The notes under the pieces: model-generated
The model's input: only the letters and a program-made list of their open reading frames with translations
Told to the model about the DNA's origin: nothing
Databases searched by the model: none
Source of the DNA: Panax quinquefolius
Lineage: Eukaryota; Streptophyta; Magnoliopsida; Apiales; Araliaceae
Assembly: GCA_020205615.1 (NCBI GenBank)
Contig: CM035167.1
Coordinates: 35,194,103-35,258,102 of the forward strand
Direction of reading: 5' to 3'
Length of the DNA: 64,000 nt
Shown here: in pieces, positions 47,516-59,190 of the stretch
How positions within the stretch are numbered: position 1 is the stretch's first letter
How the letters are laid out: each line of letters opens with the position of its first letter
Position numbers and translations under genes: made by a program

Positions 47516-50332
47516 AGTAAGACCCTCAAATTTTTAAAAAAAAAAGGAATTTCCTTTATTTATTATTTTGAAATAGTAAGGGTTGATTTGATTAATGTGG
47601 ATAGTTAGGGTTAAATACGCAAATATTTCAAAATAAGCAAGTGGTTATAAAATATTCATTATCGTTTGGGAATATATTCGTTGGTCGTGGAATATTCAGA
47701 TCGCTTTGGGAATATTCGTCGATTTACGCGCAAGCCCATGTGTGGGCCCCATAACGGAAAGTTTATTGGATGAAGAAAACGACAAATATAAGTGTTTTTT
47801 TAAATAACTACAGAAGTTGTTATCAAGTATCATCATTGAATACCCTATGGTTAAAAAACACACTAATACGCCATTGTTGAACAAGAAGATACCAGATTGC
47901 ACCAATTATTGATTCTTACGTAAGAAGGCACTACTCAATAATGGTTACAGAATTATCGCTCAAAGATTTTATCGAGTTAATAATTGTCGCATTGATATTT
48001 TATATTGTCGTTGTTTCAATAATTGTCATTACACAAGATTTTTCATTATCGGCAATAATTCATATTATCTAATAATATTATTAGATAACATTATTGGCAA
48101 TGTCTAGAAAGTCTCGCTTCAAGGAGAGGTTTGGTCACCTAATCGCGCGCCAAGAAGAAGAAATTTTATCGAAAGCCCCTCTTCCTGAACCGCCTCGTCA
48201 TCAATATCAGGATTCTCGTAATATTATTTGTGAATAATTAATTATTGATTTATATGATGAGGAAAATATTGATTTTATGTGGATATAGATGGAGAAAATT
48301 TTTAAAATGACAATTGTTGAAAATTAATATTTTATCTTTTTCTCGATAAAATAATTCATTTAAATATATTATTTTAATAATATATTAATGGTGATATTTT
48401 TACAACTAATGTGGGATATATGAGTATATACGAGGAGGAAGAGTATTTTTGTTGCAATAAATGTTTAAAACATGTTAAACATGCTCTATGGACCCCATTT
48501 ATCGATCAAATTTGATTATACCGTAAAATCGCCTGCTTGTGGATTTTTGGCCAATTTCTATTTGGAATTTGGAAAAACTTTCTTCGCAAAGTTGTAGAGA
48601 ATTGAATTTCCTATAAAAACTCGCGAGATTCGAATTTTCTGATGAAAGGGCTATTTATTATGAATTATTGAAGTTCAAGTTCAAATAATTGATTTTTTAA
48701 GTTTTAATTATTTTTTTTATGAAAAATTTTTTTTTATCATTTTTTCTAGAAGGTTGGCATGTGGGAAATGTTGGGATCTGATTTCCAAAGAGGCGAGGAA
48801 ATTTATTAATAATAATATATTTTATTAAATTTTTCGCTTTGGTGTTCTAAGCATTTTCCTATAAAATAGTGGTGCTTTAGTTAGAATTGAAAATCACACC
48901 GTAAATCAAGTTTTTCTCTCTATATTATCGAGTTTATTCTTGTGAGTATTTTGAGTATACTTTGAGTATTGCTATACGGTGCAAGTCCAAGTCATAGCCT
49001 ATATCCTGTTTCAACCTAAGATCGATCTTCGAGGTAAGTGGATATTATTTTTTTTTCAGAATGATATTATTTCTTCAATATCATTATATCGAAATGTTGA
49101 TCCAAGTTTTTATCAAATTTGGAACTTTTTCATGCTCTGGGGTTACTATTCATGAGTTGAGTTACTATTCATGAGTTACTATTCACGAAGTTACTATTCA
49201 TGAAGTTACTATTCACGAAGTTACTATTCATTTAGTACTATTCATCATTAAGCGTGAAGATGTTTTTTGTGGAATTTCTATCTTTTGGTGTCTGAGTTAC
49301 TATTCACGATATTCAAGACTATTCACGACGATACCAAGACTATTCACGATATACTCAGACTATTCAATCAAAAAATAAAATTTCTTCTTTTCGTCTAAAA
49401 AATATCTATTCGGATACTAACTCGATCAGATCCATGTTTTGATCATTCTCGAATTTTACACCACTATGATTATTTTTGAGGTATTTTGGACGTGGATAAA
49501 ACCAAGTACTAATCCTTAATCCTTAATCCTGTCATTTTGTTTCATCGATTCGCTTTAAAAAAAATATTTTTCATCATCCTCGCCTTAAATGATGATATTA
49601 TGGAATATCTTTGGCCCAGAAGCAAAAAAGATGAATGATTTTTCTTAAGAATATCTTTATCCAGAAAAAGCAAAAGATGAATGATTTTCAAGAATATCTT
49701 TCGCCCAGAAAGAAAAAGATGAATGTGTGTTTAAATGAATATGACTAATCGATGAATATCTTTCGCCTCAGAAAAAAAAAGATGAATATTTGATTCCGTA
49801 TGTATATCGATTGATGTTACAGGATAAAAAAGATAGACGATGAACTTTTAAATTCATACATGTAAGATAGTAGTTTGCATTCTCTACTTAACTCTTCTAA
49901 TGAATTATTATTTCACGCGTAATATTGATTTAAAATTTGTTGTCTATCAGATTCTATTAGATTTTTCCCCTGAAGACTAACGATAATTTGTCAGATATTA
50001 TCTTAGTCATAATATTCTTTATCGAGCTAGTGAGCTCACCCTTTTCCTTTTTGTTCCATTTTTCTCGTGGAGGCTAGAATATATTAGTAATTTAGCCTGG
50101 GGTATGGAATGAAGGTTTTAGAAAGGATTGTTTAGTAGTCCTCACCATTTTTGTAAAATAATGTATCAATAAATGTGATGAGGATTTATTTGAGTATAGA
50201 TATTGTCTGTAAGATAATATTTGTATTCAAACTCACGCTTTTATCGTTGTAATAATAAAGTTGTAGTTGTTTTCGCATCTACGTATCGACAACTCGTAAT
50301 AGGTGATGTATACCTATTTTGGGGGCGCCACA
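47516..50332 (+). repeat. Array LTR 3
   Basis: Main LTR type, 2.8 kb, ending GGGGGCGCCACA. TATA (TATAAAATA) at 48860; TTACTATTCA array at about 49140-49245; degraded stem-loop units at about 49605-49800. Confidence 0.9.
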
Positions 50333-50335
50333 GCT

Positions 50336-50347
50336 TGGTATCGTAGC
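50336..50347 (+). other. Primer-binding site, array unit 3 (altered)
   Basis: TGGTATCGTAGC, same two changes as unit 1 and in the same place relative to the LTR. Confidence 0.8.
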
Positions 50348-50518
50348 TTAGGATATGATCTCCATGAGATCGGGAATAGAACTAGAGGGGAGAGACGAGT
50401 AAATCCTTCGCTAAAGGTGTCCTACCTAAGCTTATTTGTTAGTTGGTCAAGATATAGGATATTATGTGATATATTGATTTCCTTAATTAACCCTGTTTTT
50501 TTACGACAAGATTTGAGA

Positions 50519-51625
50519 ATGTCGATCGAGAATATTAACAATGGAAATGAGACCGTGGAGATGCCTCAGACTCACCAACGAGGAGAACGCAACAGTCGGG
50601 CAATGTTCCTCCCGTGAACAACAACACCATCGAGCAGATGATGAACGAGGGATGTTTAGAAGTTTTTTGCAGCTCATGCAAAATCGCACGAGAGGAGACT
50701 CGTGTTCAAAATACAGAGGAAATGATAGTAATTCACAAGTTGTCACAAACCAAGCAGCTCAAAGAGTCGGGACCACCTGTAATTTAAGGGAAAGCCGATC
50801 CGATCACGGCGAAAACACGGGTCAAACAAATTACCAAGATATTCGATGTCTCTGGGATGCACGGAGGAACAGAAGGTTCCATTCGCCACCTTTATGTTCC
50901 GTGGGCGCAGGCGATCATCGGTGGGAGTCTCAGGAAGTTGCACTCCATCCAAACCGCACTCAAAGATGTCTCTGGGAGACGCTTTCAGAGCTATTTAATG
51001 ACAAATACTTTCCGAAAGTGTTCGCTATACGAAAGGAAGTGGAGTTCATCGATTGAACAAAACAACACGATTTGTCTCAAAGACGAGGCAAAGTTTGCAG
51101 AGTTATCCGTGCTTGCACCTCATTTGGTGGAGAATGAGGAACGATGACGCGGATGTTTCTTAGAGGTTTGAAACCCCAAGATACGCCAAGATCTCATTCA
51201 TAAATTTTCTTTATTCGAGATGTTGTAAATGTGGCTCAATTATTAGAGCGAGATAACGAGTACGGCCAACCGAGGGACCACAACCAGATCGATCGTAGAT
51301 AAAGCAACCAATGTAATAATGATAACTCATGAGAGAAAGAAACAGACGGACAAAATGGTAACCACTGGTGGTAATCATGGCCATGAAAATAGAAGAAGCG
51401 AAGTCGAGGAGATTTTAAAAGAGGAGATTTAACAAATAACTATATGTGAAGATGACAAAGGTTTGCAAAGAATCGGTTCTAAGGGAGGAGAACCACCACC
51501 CATTATATGCTACAAATGCGAAAAGAGGGACATATCACCAAACCGCCCACAACAGCTCAAGGTATGCTATAATTGTGGAAAGGAAGGACATATCGCCGAG
51601 ATCAGACAAAGAATAAACCTAGTTC
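50519..51625 (+). pseudogene. Gag of array unit 3
   Basis: ATG at 50519. It parallels unit 2 closely, with shared and private indels. The zinc-knuckle stretch is at about 51500-51605. No frame longer than about 170 residues, and that one mixes frames. Confidence 0.85.
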
Positions 51626-51774
51626 ATGGGGACTGGTGACTCAAAAGATCGTCCCGTAAAAGTCAAAGTCAACGATTCCGGAAGAGCGCTTTGTCAGTGA
51701 TCGGTCATAATGCGAGGAACCCAAACGAGGTGATCACGGTAAGCTATTTATAAATTCTCGCTAAGTTTATACCT

Positions 51775-54700
51775 TACTTGATACCGGCATACCCATTCAT
51801 TTATCTCTCCCGCATGTGCTCAACGCTTAAACTGACCGAGAAATTAGACTTTGACCTATCTCGTGGAAACTCCGCTAGAGAAACTTTCATCACATCCATC
51901 GCTTATAAATCTTGTTTGATTCAAGTTGGCACCATTACCTTACCGCTGAATTTTATCTCTTTAAAGATACTTGCTTTTGATGTGATTTTAGGATTGATTG
52001 GTTAACTACTCATCATGCCAAAATTGATTGTTTTCGTAAGGTGTTAGTTTTCATATTCCTAACCAACCCGTTGTATTTAATTCAAGCAACTAAACCATTA
52101 AAATCAATCATCATCATATCTAATCATAAAGCTATTCGCTTATTAAAAAACGGATGTCAAGCTTTCTTAGCCCATGTTATGGATTTGAATAAAGACACGC
52201 CAAATTTGAATAATATTCCCGTTGTTATCGATTTTCCGACGATTTCAAGAACTTCCTGCCTCACCCCGTAACGTGAAGTGAATTCTTTATTGATCTTGAA
52301 CCCGTACAAAGCCCATTTCTAAAACCCCATATCGAATGGCTCCTATTGAACTTCAGAGTTAAAGGTCCAACTACGTGAATTGTTGGACATCGGTTTCATC
52401 TGGCCCTAAGACATCTCCTCGGGGTGCTCCTGCTTTATTTGTAAAGAAGAAAGACGGAGTATGCGATTTTTGTATCGACTATCTGGAATCGAACCATGTC
52501 ACCATCAAGAATAAGGTATCCTCACCTCGATTGATGACTTGTTCGACCAATTGCAAGGGGCACAATTCTTTTCAAAAATCGATCTTCGCTCGATATCATC
52601 ACCAAGATTAGAATCGAGGATATTCCAAAGACCGCTTCGTAACTCCCCAGATGGGCATTATGAAATCTTAGTCATGTCTTTTTGACTAACTAATGCTCCC
52701 GCGGCTTTCATGGATATGATGAACCGAGTATTCAAGGAATATTTGGATCAATTCGTTGTTGTTTTTTATTGATGACATCCTCATATATTCCAAAAGCCGG
52801 AAGATCATGAGCACCATTTGAAGTCGGTACTCCAAAGGCTTCGTGAAAACCAACTATATGCCAAATTGAAGAAATGCGAAGTTCGCTCGAGGAAGTAGCA
52901 TTCCTTGGGCACGTGGTGTCAAACATGGAGTATCGCTGATCCGGCCAAGATTGAAGCAATACAAAGTTGGGAGCAACCAAGTTGCGGATCAAGTACGTAG
53001 CTTTTTGGGCTTAGCCGGTTATTATCTGAGATTCGTGGAAGGGGTTTTCTAATCGCTACTCCATTAACTCGCCTAACCCTAAGGATACAAAATTGCTTGG
53101 AGCGAAGAATGCGAGAAAAGTTTCCAAGAGCTTAAGAGGAGACTTATTTTAAGACTGTTTCTAACAATACCATCCTCGTCTTGATGGATTTGTTATATGC
53201 CGATGCTTCGTGCAAAGGGTTAGGATGTGTTCTCATGCAACGGGAAAGTCATAGCCTATGCCTCTCGCGACAACTTAAAGAGTATGAGAGGAATTATCCT
53301 ACTCATGATCTAGAGTTGGCAAAGCAAATGCTGCGCTTAAAAATATGGAGGCACTATCTATATGGGGAGAAAGTGGAGATATATTCGCACCATAAAAGCC
53401 TTAAATATTTCTTCACTCAAAAAGAACTCAACACACGCGGCAATGACGCTGGTTCTCGAGCTATTGAAAGACTACGACCACACTATTCAATACCATCCCG
53501 GTAAAGTTTAACGTGGTAGCGACGACGATCGAGTAGAAGATCATATGCGGAACGAAAAGCGATGATGTCAAGTATACGACAGAGCCAACTTTAATAGAAA
53601 AAGTTAAGGTCGCTTTCAAGCCACCAACCTTGAGTCGCGCGTATGAAGAAAAGTACAAGAAGGAGCTATTCCTAAGTTTAGAATTGATGAAGAAGGAATA
53701 CTTCGAGTCCACTCTAGACTTTCAGGTTCCTAACGACTGATTTGAAGTACAAGATTATGATGGAGGCACACAATACGCCATTTGCAATCCATCCTCGAAG
53801 TACTAAAATGTATCGTGATCTTCTACATACATTTTGGTGGAACAATATGAAGAGAGAGATTGCAAAGTTTATCTCGATGTGTTTAACTTGCCAACGGTAA
53901 AGGCGAGCATCTTGTACCTAAGGGTCCGCTCAGAACCACTTGAGATTCCGGAATGGAAGTGGGAACACATTACTATGGATTTTCACACGGGTCTTCCTAC
54001 GGCTTTCAAGGCATCAATGCTATTTGGGTTATTGTTGATAGATTAACCAAGTTCCGCTTCATTTCTTGCCGACACGGAGACTTATTCCTTGAACGCCTTG
54101 CTAGTATGTACGTGAATGAGATTGTGAGGTTGCATGGCATGCCCAGATCCATAGTTTCGGATCGTGACCCAAGATTCACTTCAAGATTTTGGGTTAGCTT
54201 GCAAAAAGCTATGGGCACGGATTTGCGATTTAGTTCTAAGATACCATCCCAAAACGGACGGACAATCGAGAGGACTATTCAAACTCTTCAAGATCTATTA
54301 AGACTCGTGGTCCTAGACTTCAAGGGTAGTTGGGATAAGTATTTACCATTGGGAATTCTCCTACAACAACAAAGCTTATCGTGCAAGTATAGTGTGGCTC
54401 CATTCAAGCATTATATGGACTAAAAATGTCGCTCTCCAATATGTTGGGATGAGGTGGGTGAAGCAACATTGTTGGGACCCGAAAGTTAGTACGTATGATG
54501 ATCACCTAAAAGATCCAAATGATTCGACAACGATACAAACCAAGACAAGATCGATAAAAGAGTTATGCGGATCTTCATCGAAAGGACGGAATTTAATGTG
54601 GGGATCATGCGATTGTCATGAAGTTGCTTCCATGGAAGGGAGTTACAAGATTTGGGAAGAGAGGAAAGCTCAATCCACGCATTTATCGGGTCCATTTCAA

Positions 54701-54985
54701 ATTTTCGACCGAGTAGGAAATGTAGCCTATAGACTTGCAAGTTATCCTCGAGTATGTCTCGTGTTCATAATGTGTTTCACATATCCGCATTTCAGAATAT
54801 GTGAAAGACCCAACCACGTTATCGAAGTTAGAACCGGACGAGATAGCCAAGACTTAAACGATGAGGAGGTACCGCCAAGATCTTGGATAGAAGAAGGAGC
54901 ATGTCCCACGCCAAGAAAGGTCATACCACAAGTTAAAGTTTTGTGGAGGAATCATGCTATAGAGGAAATGACCGGGAATTGAAAC
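51775..54985 (+). pseudogene. Pol of array unit 3: protease to chromodomain
   Basis: Same domain order as unit 2. The best-kept part is the integrase core in one frame at 53953-54423, with the first Asp region disrupted, [19 protein letters not shown] (second catalytic Asp) and TIQTLQDLLRLVVLDF. The DGQSER motif carrying the catalytic Glu is altered (NGRTIER). RNase H at 53180-53500 keeps [16 protein letters not shown] and [23 protein letters not shown] is at 52330-53050, GPY/F at 54640-54740. The chromodomain (54765-54985) ends KVLWRNHAIEEMTGN. Confidence 0.9.
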
Positions 54986-55054
54986 GAAATGAAAGCGTAG
55001 GTATCCTCACCTTTTCAAACACACCAGTACGACGCCAATTTCGAGGACTAAATT

Positions 55055-55070
55055 TCATAAGGAGGGAGGT
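55055..55070 (+). other. Polypurine tract, array unit 3
   Basis: TTCATAAGGAGGGAGG(T) directly before TGTAAGACC of LTR 4; the upstream AATTTCGAGGACTAAATT is the pol C-terminal tail region. Confidence 0.85.
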
Positions 55071-57878
55071 TGTAAGACCTCAAATTTTTAAATAAAAAGG
55101 AATTTCCTTTATTTATTATTTTGAAATAGTAAGGGTTGATTTGATTAATGTGGATAGTTAGGGTTAAATACGCAAATATTTCAAAATAAGCAAGTGGTTA
55201 TAAAATATTCATTATCGTTTGGGAATATTCGCTTGGTCGTGGAATATTCAGATCGCTTTGGGAATATTCGTATTTATTGCGCAGCAAAGCCCATGTGTGG
55301 GCCCCATAACGGAAAGTTTATTGGATGAAGAAAACGACAAATATAAGTTGTTTTTAAATAACTACAGAAGTTGTTACCAAGTAATCATCGTTGAATACCC
55401 TATGGTTAAAAAACACACTAATACGCTGTTGTTGAACAAAGAAGAAGATACCAGATTGCACCAATTATTGATTCTTACGTAAGAAGGCACTACTCAATAA
55501 TGGTTACAAAGAATTATCGCTCAAAGATTTTATCGAGTTAATAATTGTCATATTGATATTTTATATTGTCGTTGTTTCAATAATTGTCATTACACAAGAT
55601 TTTTCATTATCGGCAATAATTCATATTATCCTAATAATATTATTAGATAACATTATTGGCAATGTCTAGAAAGTTCTCGCCTAAGGAGAGGTTTGGTCAC
55701 CTAATCACGCCGCCAAGAAGAAGAAATTTTATCGAAAGCCCCTTCCTGAACCGCCTCGTCACAATATCAGGATTTCGTAATATTATTTGTGAATAATTAA
55801 TTATTGATTTATATGATGAGGAAAATATTGATTTTATGTGGATATAGATGGAGAAAATTTTAAAATGACAATTGTTGAAAATTAATATTTTATCTTTTTC
55901 TCGATAAAATAATTCATTTAAATATATTATTTTAATAATATATTAACTGGTGATATTTTTACAACTAATGTGGGATATATGAGTATACGAGGAGGAAGAG
56001 TATTTTTGTTGCAATAAATGTTTAAAACATGTTAAACATGCTCATGGACCCCATTTATCGATCAAATTTGATTATAATTGTAAAATCGCTTCGCTTGTGG
56101 ATTTTTGGTCAATTTCTATTTGGAATTTGGAAAAACTTTCTTCTGCAAAGTTGTAGAGAATTGAATTTCCTATAAAAACTCGCGAGATTCGAATTTTCTG
56201 ATGAAAGGGCTATTTATTATGAATTATTGAAGTTCAAGTTCAAATAATTGATTTTTGTAAGTTTTAATTATTTATTTTATGAAAACGTTTTTTTTTATCA
56301 TTTCTTTCTAGAAGGTGGCATGTGGGAAATGTTGGGATCTGATTTCCAAAGAGGCGAGGAAATTTATTAATAATATATATATTTTATTAAATTTTTTCGC
56401 TTTTGGTGTTCTAAGATTTTCCTATAAAATAGGTGCTTAGGTTAGAATTGAAAATCACACCGTAAATCAAGTTTTCTCTCTATATTATCGAGTTTATTCT
56501 TGTGAGTATTTTGAGTATACTTTGAGTATTGCTATACTATGCAAGTCCAAGTCAAAGACTATATCCCTGTTTCAGCTGTAAGTACCGATCTTCGAGGTAA
56601 GTGGATATTATTTTTTTTCAGAATGATATTATTTCTTCAATATCATTATGTCAAATGTTGATCCAAGTTTTTATCAAATTTGGAACTTTTTTTCATGTCT
56701 GGGGTTACTATTCATGGGTTACTATTCATGAGTTACTATTCAGTTACTATTCACAGTTACTATTCACGAGTTACTATTCACGAAGTTACTATTCACGCAG
56801 TACTATTCATGTAAGCGTGAAGATGTTTTTGTGGAATTTCTATCTTTTGGTGTCTGAGTTACTATTCACGATATTAAGACTATTCACGATACTCAAGACT
56901 ATTCACGATACTAAGACTATTCAATTTAAAAATAAAATTTCTTCTTTTCGTCTAAAATATCTATTCGGATACTAACTCGATCAGATCCATGTTTTGATCA
57001 TTTGAATTTTACACCACTATGATTATTTTTGAGGTATTTTTGGACGGATAAAACCAAGTACTAATCCTTAATCCTTAATCCTTGTCATTTTGTTTCATCG
57101 GATTCGCTTTTTAAAAAAAAATATTTTTCATCATCCTCGCCTTAAATGATGATATTATGGAATATCTTTGGCCCTCAAAGCAAAAAGATGAATGATTTTT
57201 TAAGAATATCTTTGGCCTCAGAAAAGTAAAAGATGAATGATTTTCAAGAATATCTTTGGCCCAGTAGCAAAAGATGAACAGTGTTTAAATGAAATATGAT
57301 TAATCGATGAATATCTTCGCCCGTAAAGCAAAAAGATGAATATTTGATTCCGTATGTATATATTGATTGATGTTACAGGATAAAAGATAGACGATGAACT
57401 TTTAAATTCACACATGAAGATAGTAGTTTGCATTCTCTACTTAACTCTTCTAATGAATTATTATTTATTTCATGTAATATTGATTTAAAATTTGTTGTCT
57501 ATCAGATTCTATTAGATTTTTTCCTCGTCAAGACTACGATAATTTGTCAGATATTATCTTAGTCATAATATTCTTTATCGAGCTAGTTGAGCTCACCCTT
57601 TTCCTTTTTGTTCCATTTTTCTCGTGGAGGCTAGAATATAGCGAAAGTATTTAGCTGGGTAATGGAATGAAGGTTTTAGAAAGGATTGTTTAGTAGTCCC
57701 TCACCATTTTTGTAAAATAATGTATCAATAAATGTGATGAGGATTTATTTGAGTATAGATATTGTCTGTAAGATAATATTTGTATTCAAACTCACGCTTT
57801 TATCGTTGTAATAATAAAGTCAGTAGTTGTTTCGCACTCATGTATCGACAACTCGTAATAGGTGATGTATACCTATTT
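55071..57878 (+). repeat. Array LTR 4 (3' edge truncated)
   Basis: Starts TGTAAGACC and follows the main LTR type through GATGTATACCTATTT, then stops 14 bp short of the LTR end and passes into copia LTR sequence. TATA at 56423; TTACTATTCA array at about 56705-56805. Confidence 0.9.
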
Positions 57879-58867
57879 AATCTTATTTAAATAAATAAAT
57901 TAAATAATTAATTTATTTAAATAAATAATATTTATTCTACAATAGGGATAAGCCTCCTAGCGATCAACGACTTTCCAGAGATAATATAGATTTCAACATT
58001 AATCATAAAAGAACCTTTGAGTAAATAGTTACTGCATAATTCAATCCTTCCACCATACAATGTCCCAATTAAATATAAGACATGGAATTATCGTCAAGTC
58101 TTATTTTATTTAATTATATGTATTTTCGACTCTTAAATGCACAACTCAAATAATGCAAATTAGAAACTCCTTTCTAATTTCATTCGCTTCGCCAAGGACT
58201 ACTGGGTTGTCATTTATCGAATCACATAGGACATTTCTCTTCTTTTAATAAGTGGTAGATTCTTTATCGATCATACATTATCTCCATGTACAACTTATTA
58301 TACCCAAGCATACCTTTGATATACCCTAAGGGTCTTAAGGAATAAGTCAAAGTATAACTCATCATACACAAGATACTATGATGATCTCAAGTCCAAGGAT
58401 CACTTAGACTACTATCACTACAAGAATTCCTATTGACAGCAAGTAAAACTCCATTAGGTATTCCTTAGCGAGCCAACGCTCAAATGAACTTATTCTCTAA
58501 TAAGCACTACATACTGCTTTTAGTGTCTCCTAACAAATGATCATGAGATCAATCATCCTCATTCAATGAGCAAGCAACGATGTACCAATCTATCCGTATT
58601 CACTAATTCCCAATTTAGTAATCCAATGATTGGGAACTATTTTAGTTTTAAGCTTTCTAAGAATTTAAATCTCATTAGAATGATCATCATCATTATTCTA
58701 AAAGCATTGCTTAAAACTATGAGTTTATCACATATTATAAAACAAAGATCATGTAGATAATTAAAAGTCTTTAATAAATTAATATTTTTATTAATAAATG
58801 AATAAGAATGTTTCAAAGTATATGCTTTATCATCAAACATGATTGGCTTGTGTGCATACTACTTTCA
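57879..58867 (-). repeat. Copia 5' LTR, distal piece
   Basis: This matches 27260-28254 of the 3' LTR and ends at ACTTTCA, followed by the AATTA target duplication. Together with 33353-33675 it makes the 5' LTR minus about 532 bp equivalent to 26728-27259. Confidence 0.9.
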
Positions 58868-58872
58868 AATTA
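58868..58872. other. Right target-site duplication of the copia element (AATTA)
   Basis: Identical to 26401-26405 and directly after the LTR terminus. Confidence 0.85.
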
Positions 58873-59190
58873 TAATTATACTTAAATTGAATACGTTTTT
58901 TTTATATTTTAAATTATATTAAATAAATATAACTATATGTCGTAAAACATTATTTATCATATTTAATTTTATATCATTTGAGGTAAACATTACTTATTAC
59001 ATCATTTATATTTGAAATCAAAAAATTTAAATCCCTAACATCGTATCATCATATTCTTCCAAAAGAATAAGTAAAATACGTTTCATGATTTCCATCCACC
59101 GGAAAAAGTATTTCCTCGCTCCAAATTAAGCGCTTTCGGTTTTGATTTTTTAAGTCAAATCGACTATTTTTAGAATTAATAATTACATAT
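58873..59190. other. Unassigned AT-rich interval
   Basis: No gene seen. The TTTCCTCGCTCCAAATTAAG string near 59111 resembles the end of Stowaway-type MITEs (CTCCCTCCGTCCC), but no partner terminus is visible. TATATAAATATATATAAA repeats lie at about 59188-59210. Confidence 0.35.

Larger units (their letters stand above)
33676..57878 (+). mobile_element. Tandem Tekay array: four LTRs sharing three interiors
   Basis: LTRs start at 33676, 39951, 47516 and 55071, with interiors 36490-39950, 42759-47515 and 50333-55070. Neighbouring units share an LTR, so there are three interiors for four LTRs. The repeat period is 6.3, 7.6 and 7.6 kb. The array sits in the copia 5' LTR. Its last LTR lacks the terminal 14 bp and the copia LTR is missing 532 bp at that border. 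All gag-pol copies are disrupted. Confidence 0.9.
26406..58867 (-). mobile_element. Ty1/copia retrotransposon carrying a nested Tekay array
   Basis: The element is in minus orientation: 3' LTR 26406-28254, interior 28255-33352, 5' LTR split into 33353-33675 and 57879-58867. Both outer ends have the 5-bp AATTA target duplication. The pol order seen on the minus strand (zinc knuckle, protease, integrase, then RT with a YVD box) is that of Ty1/copia, where integrase precedes RT. Without the 24.2-kb inserted block the element would be about 8.3 kb. It is defective, lacking part of the RT. Confidence 0.9.
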
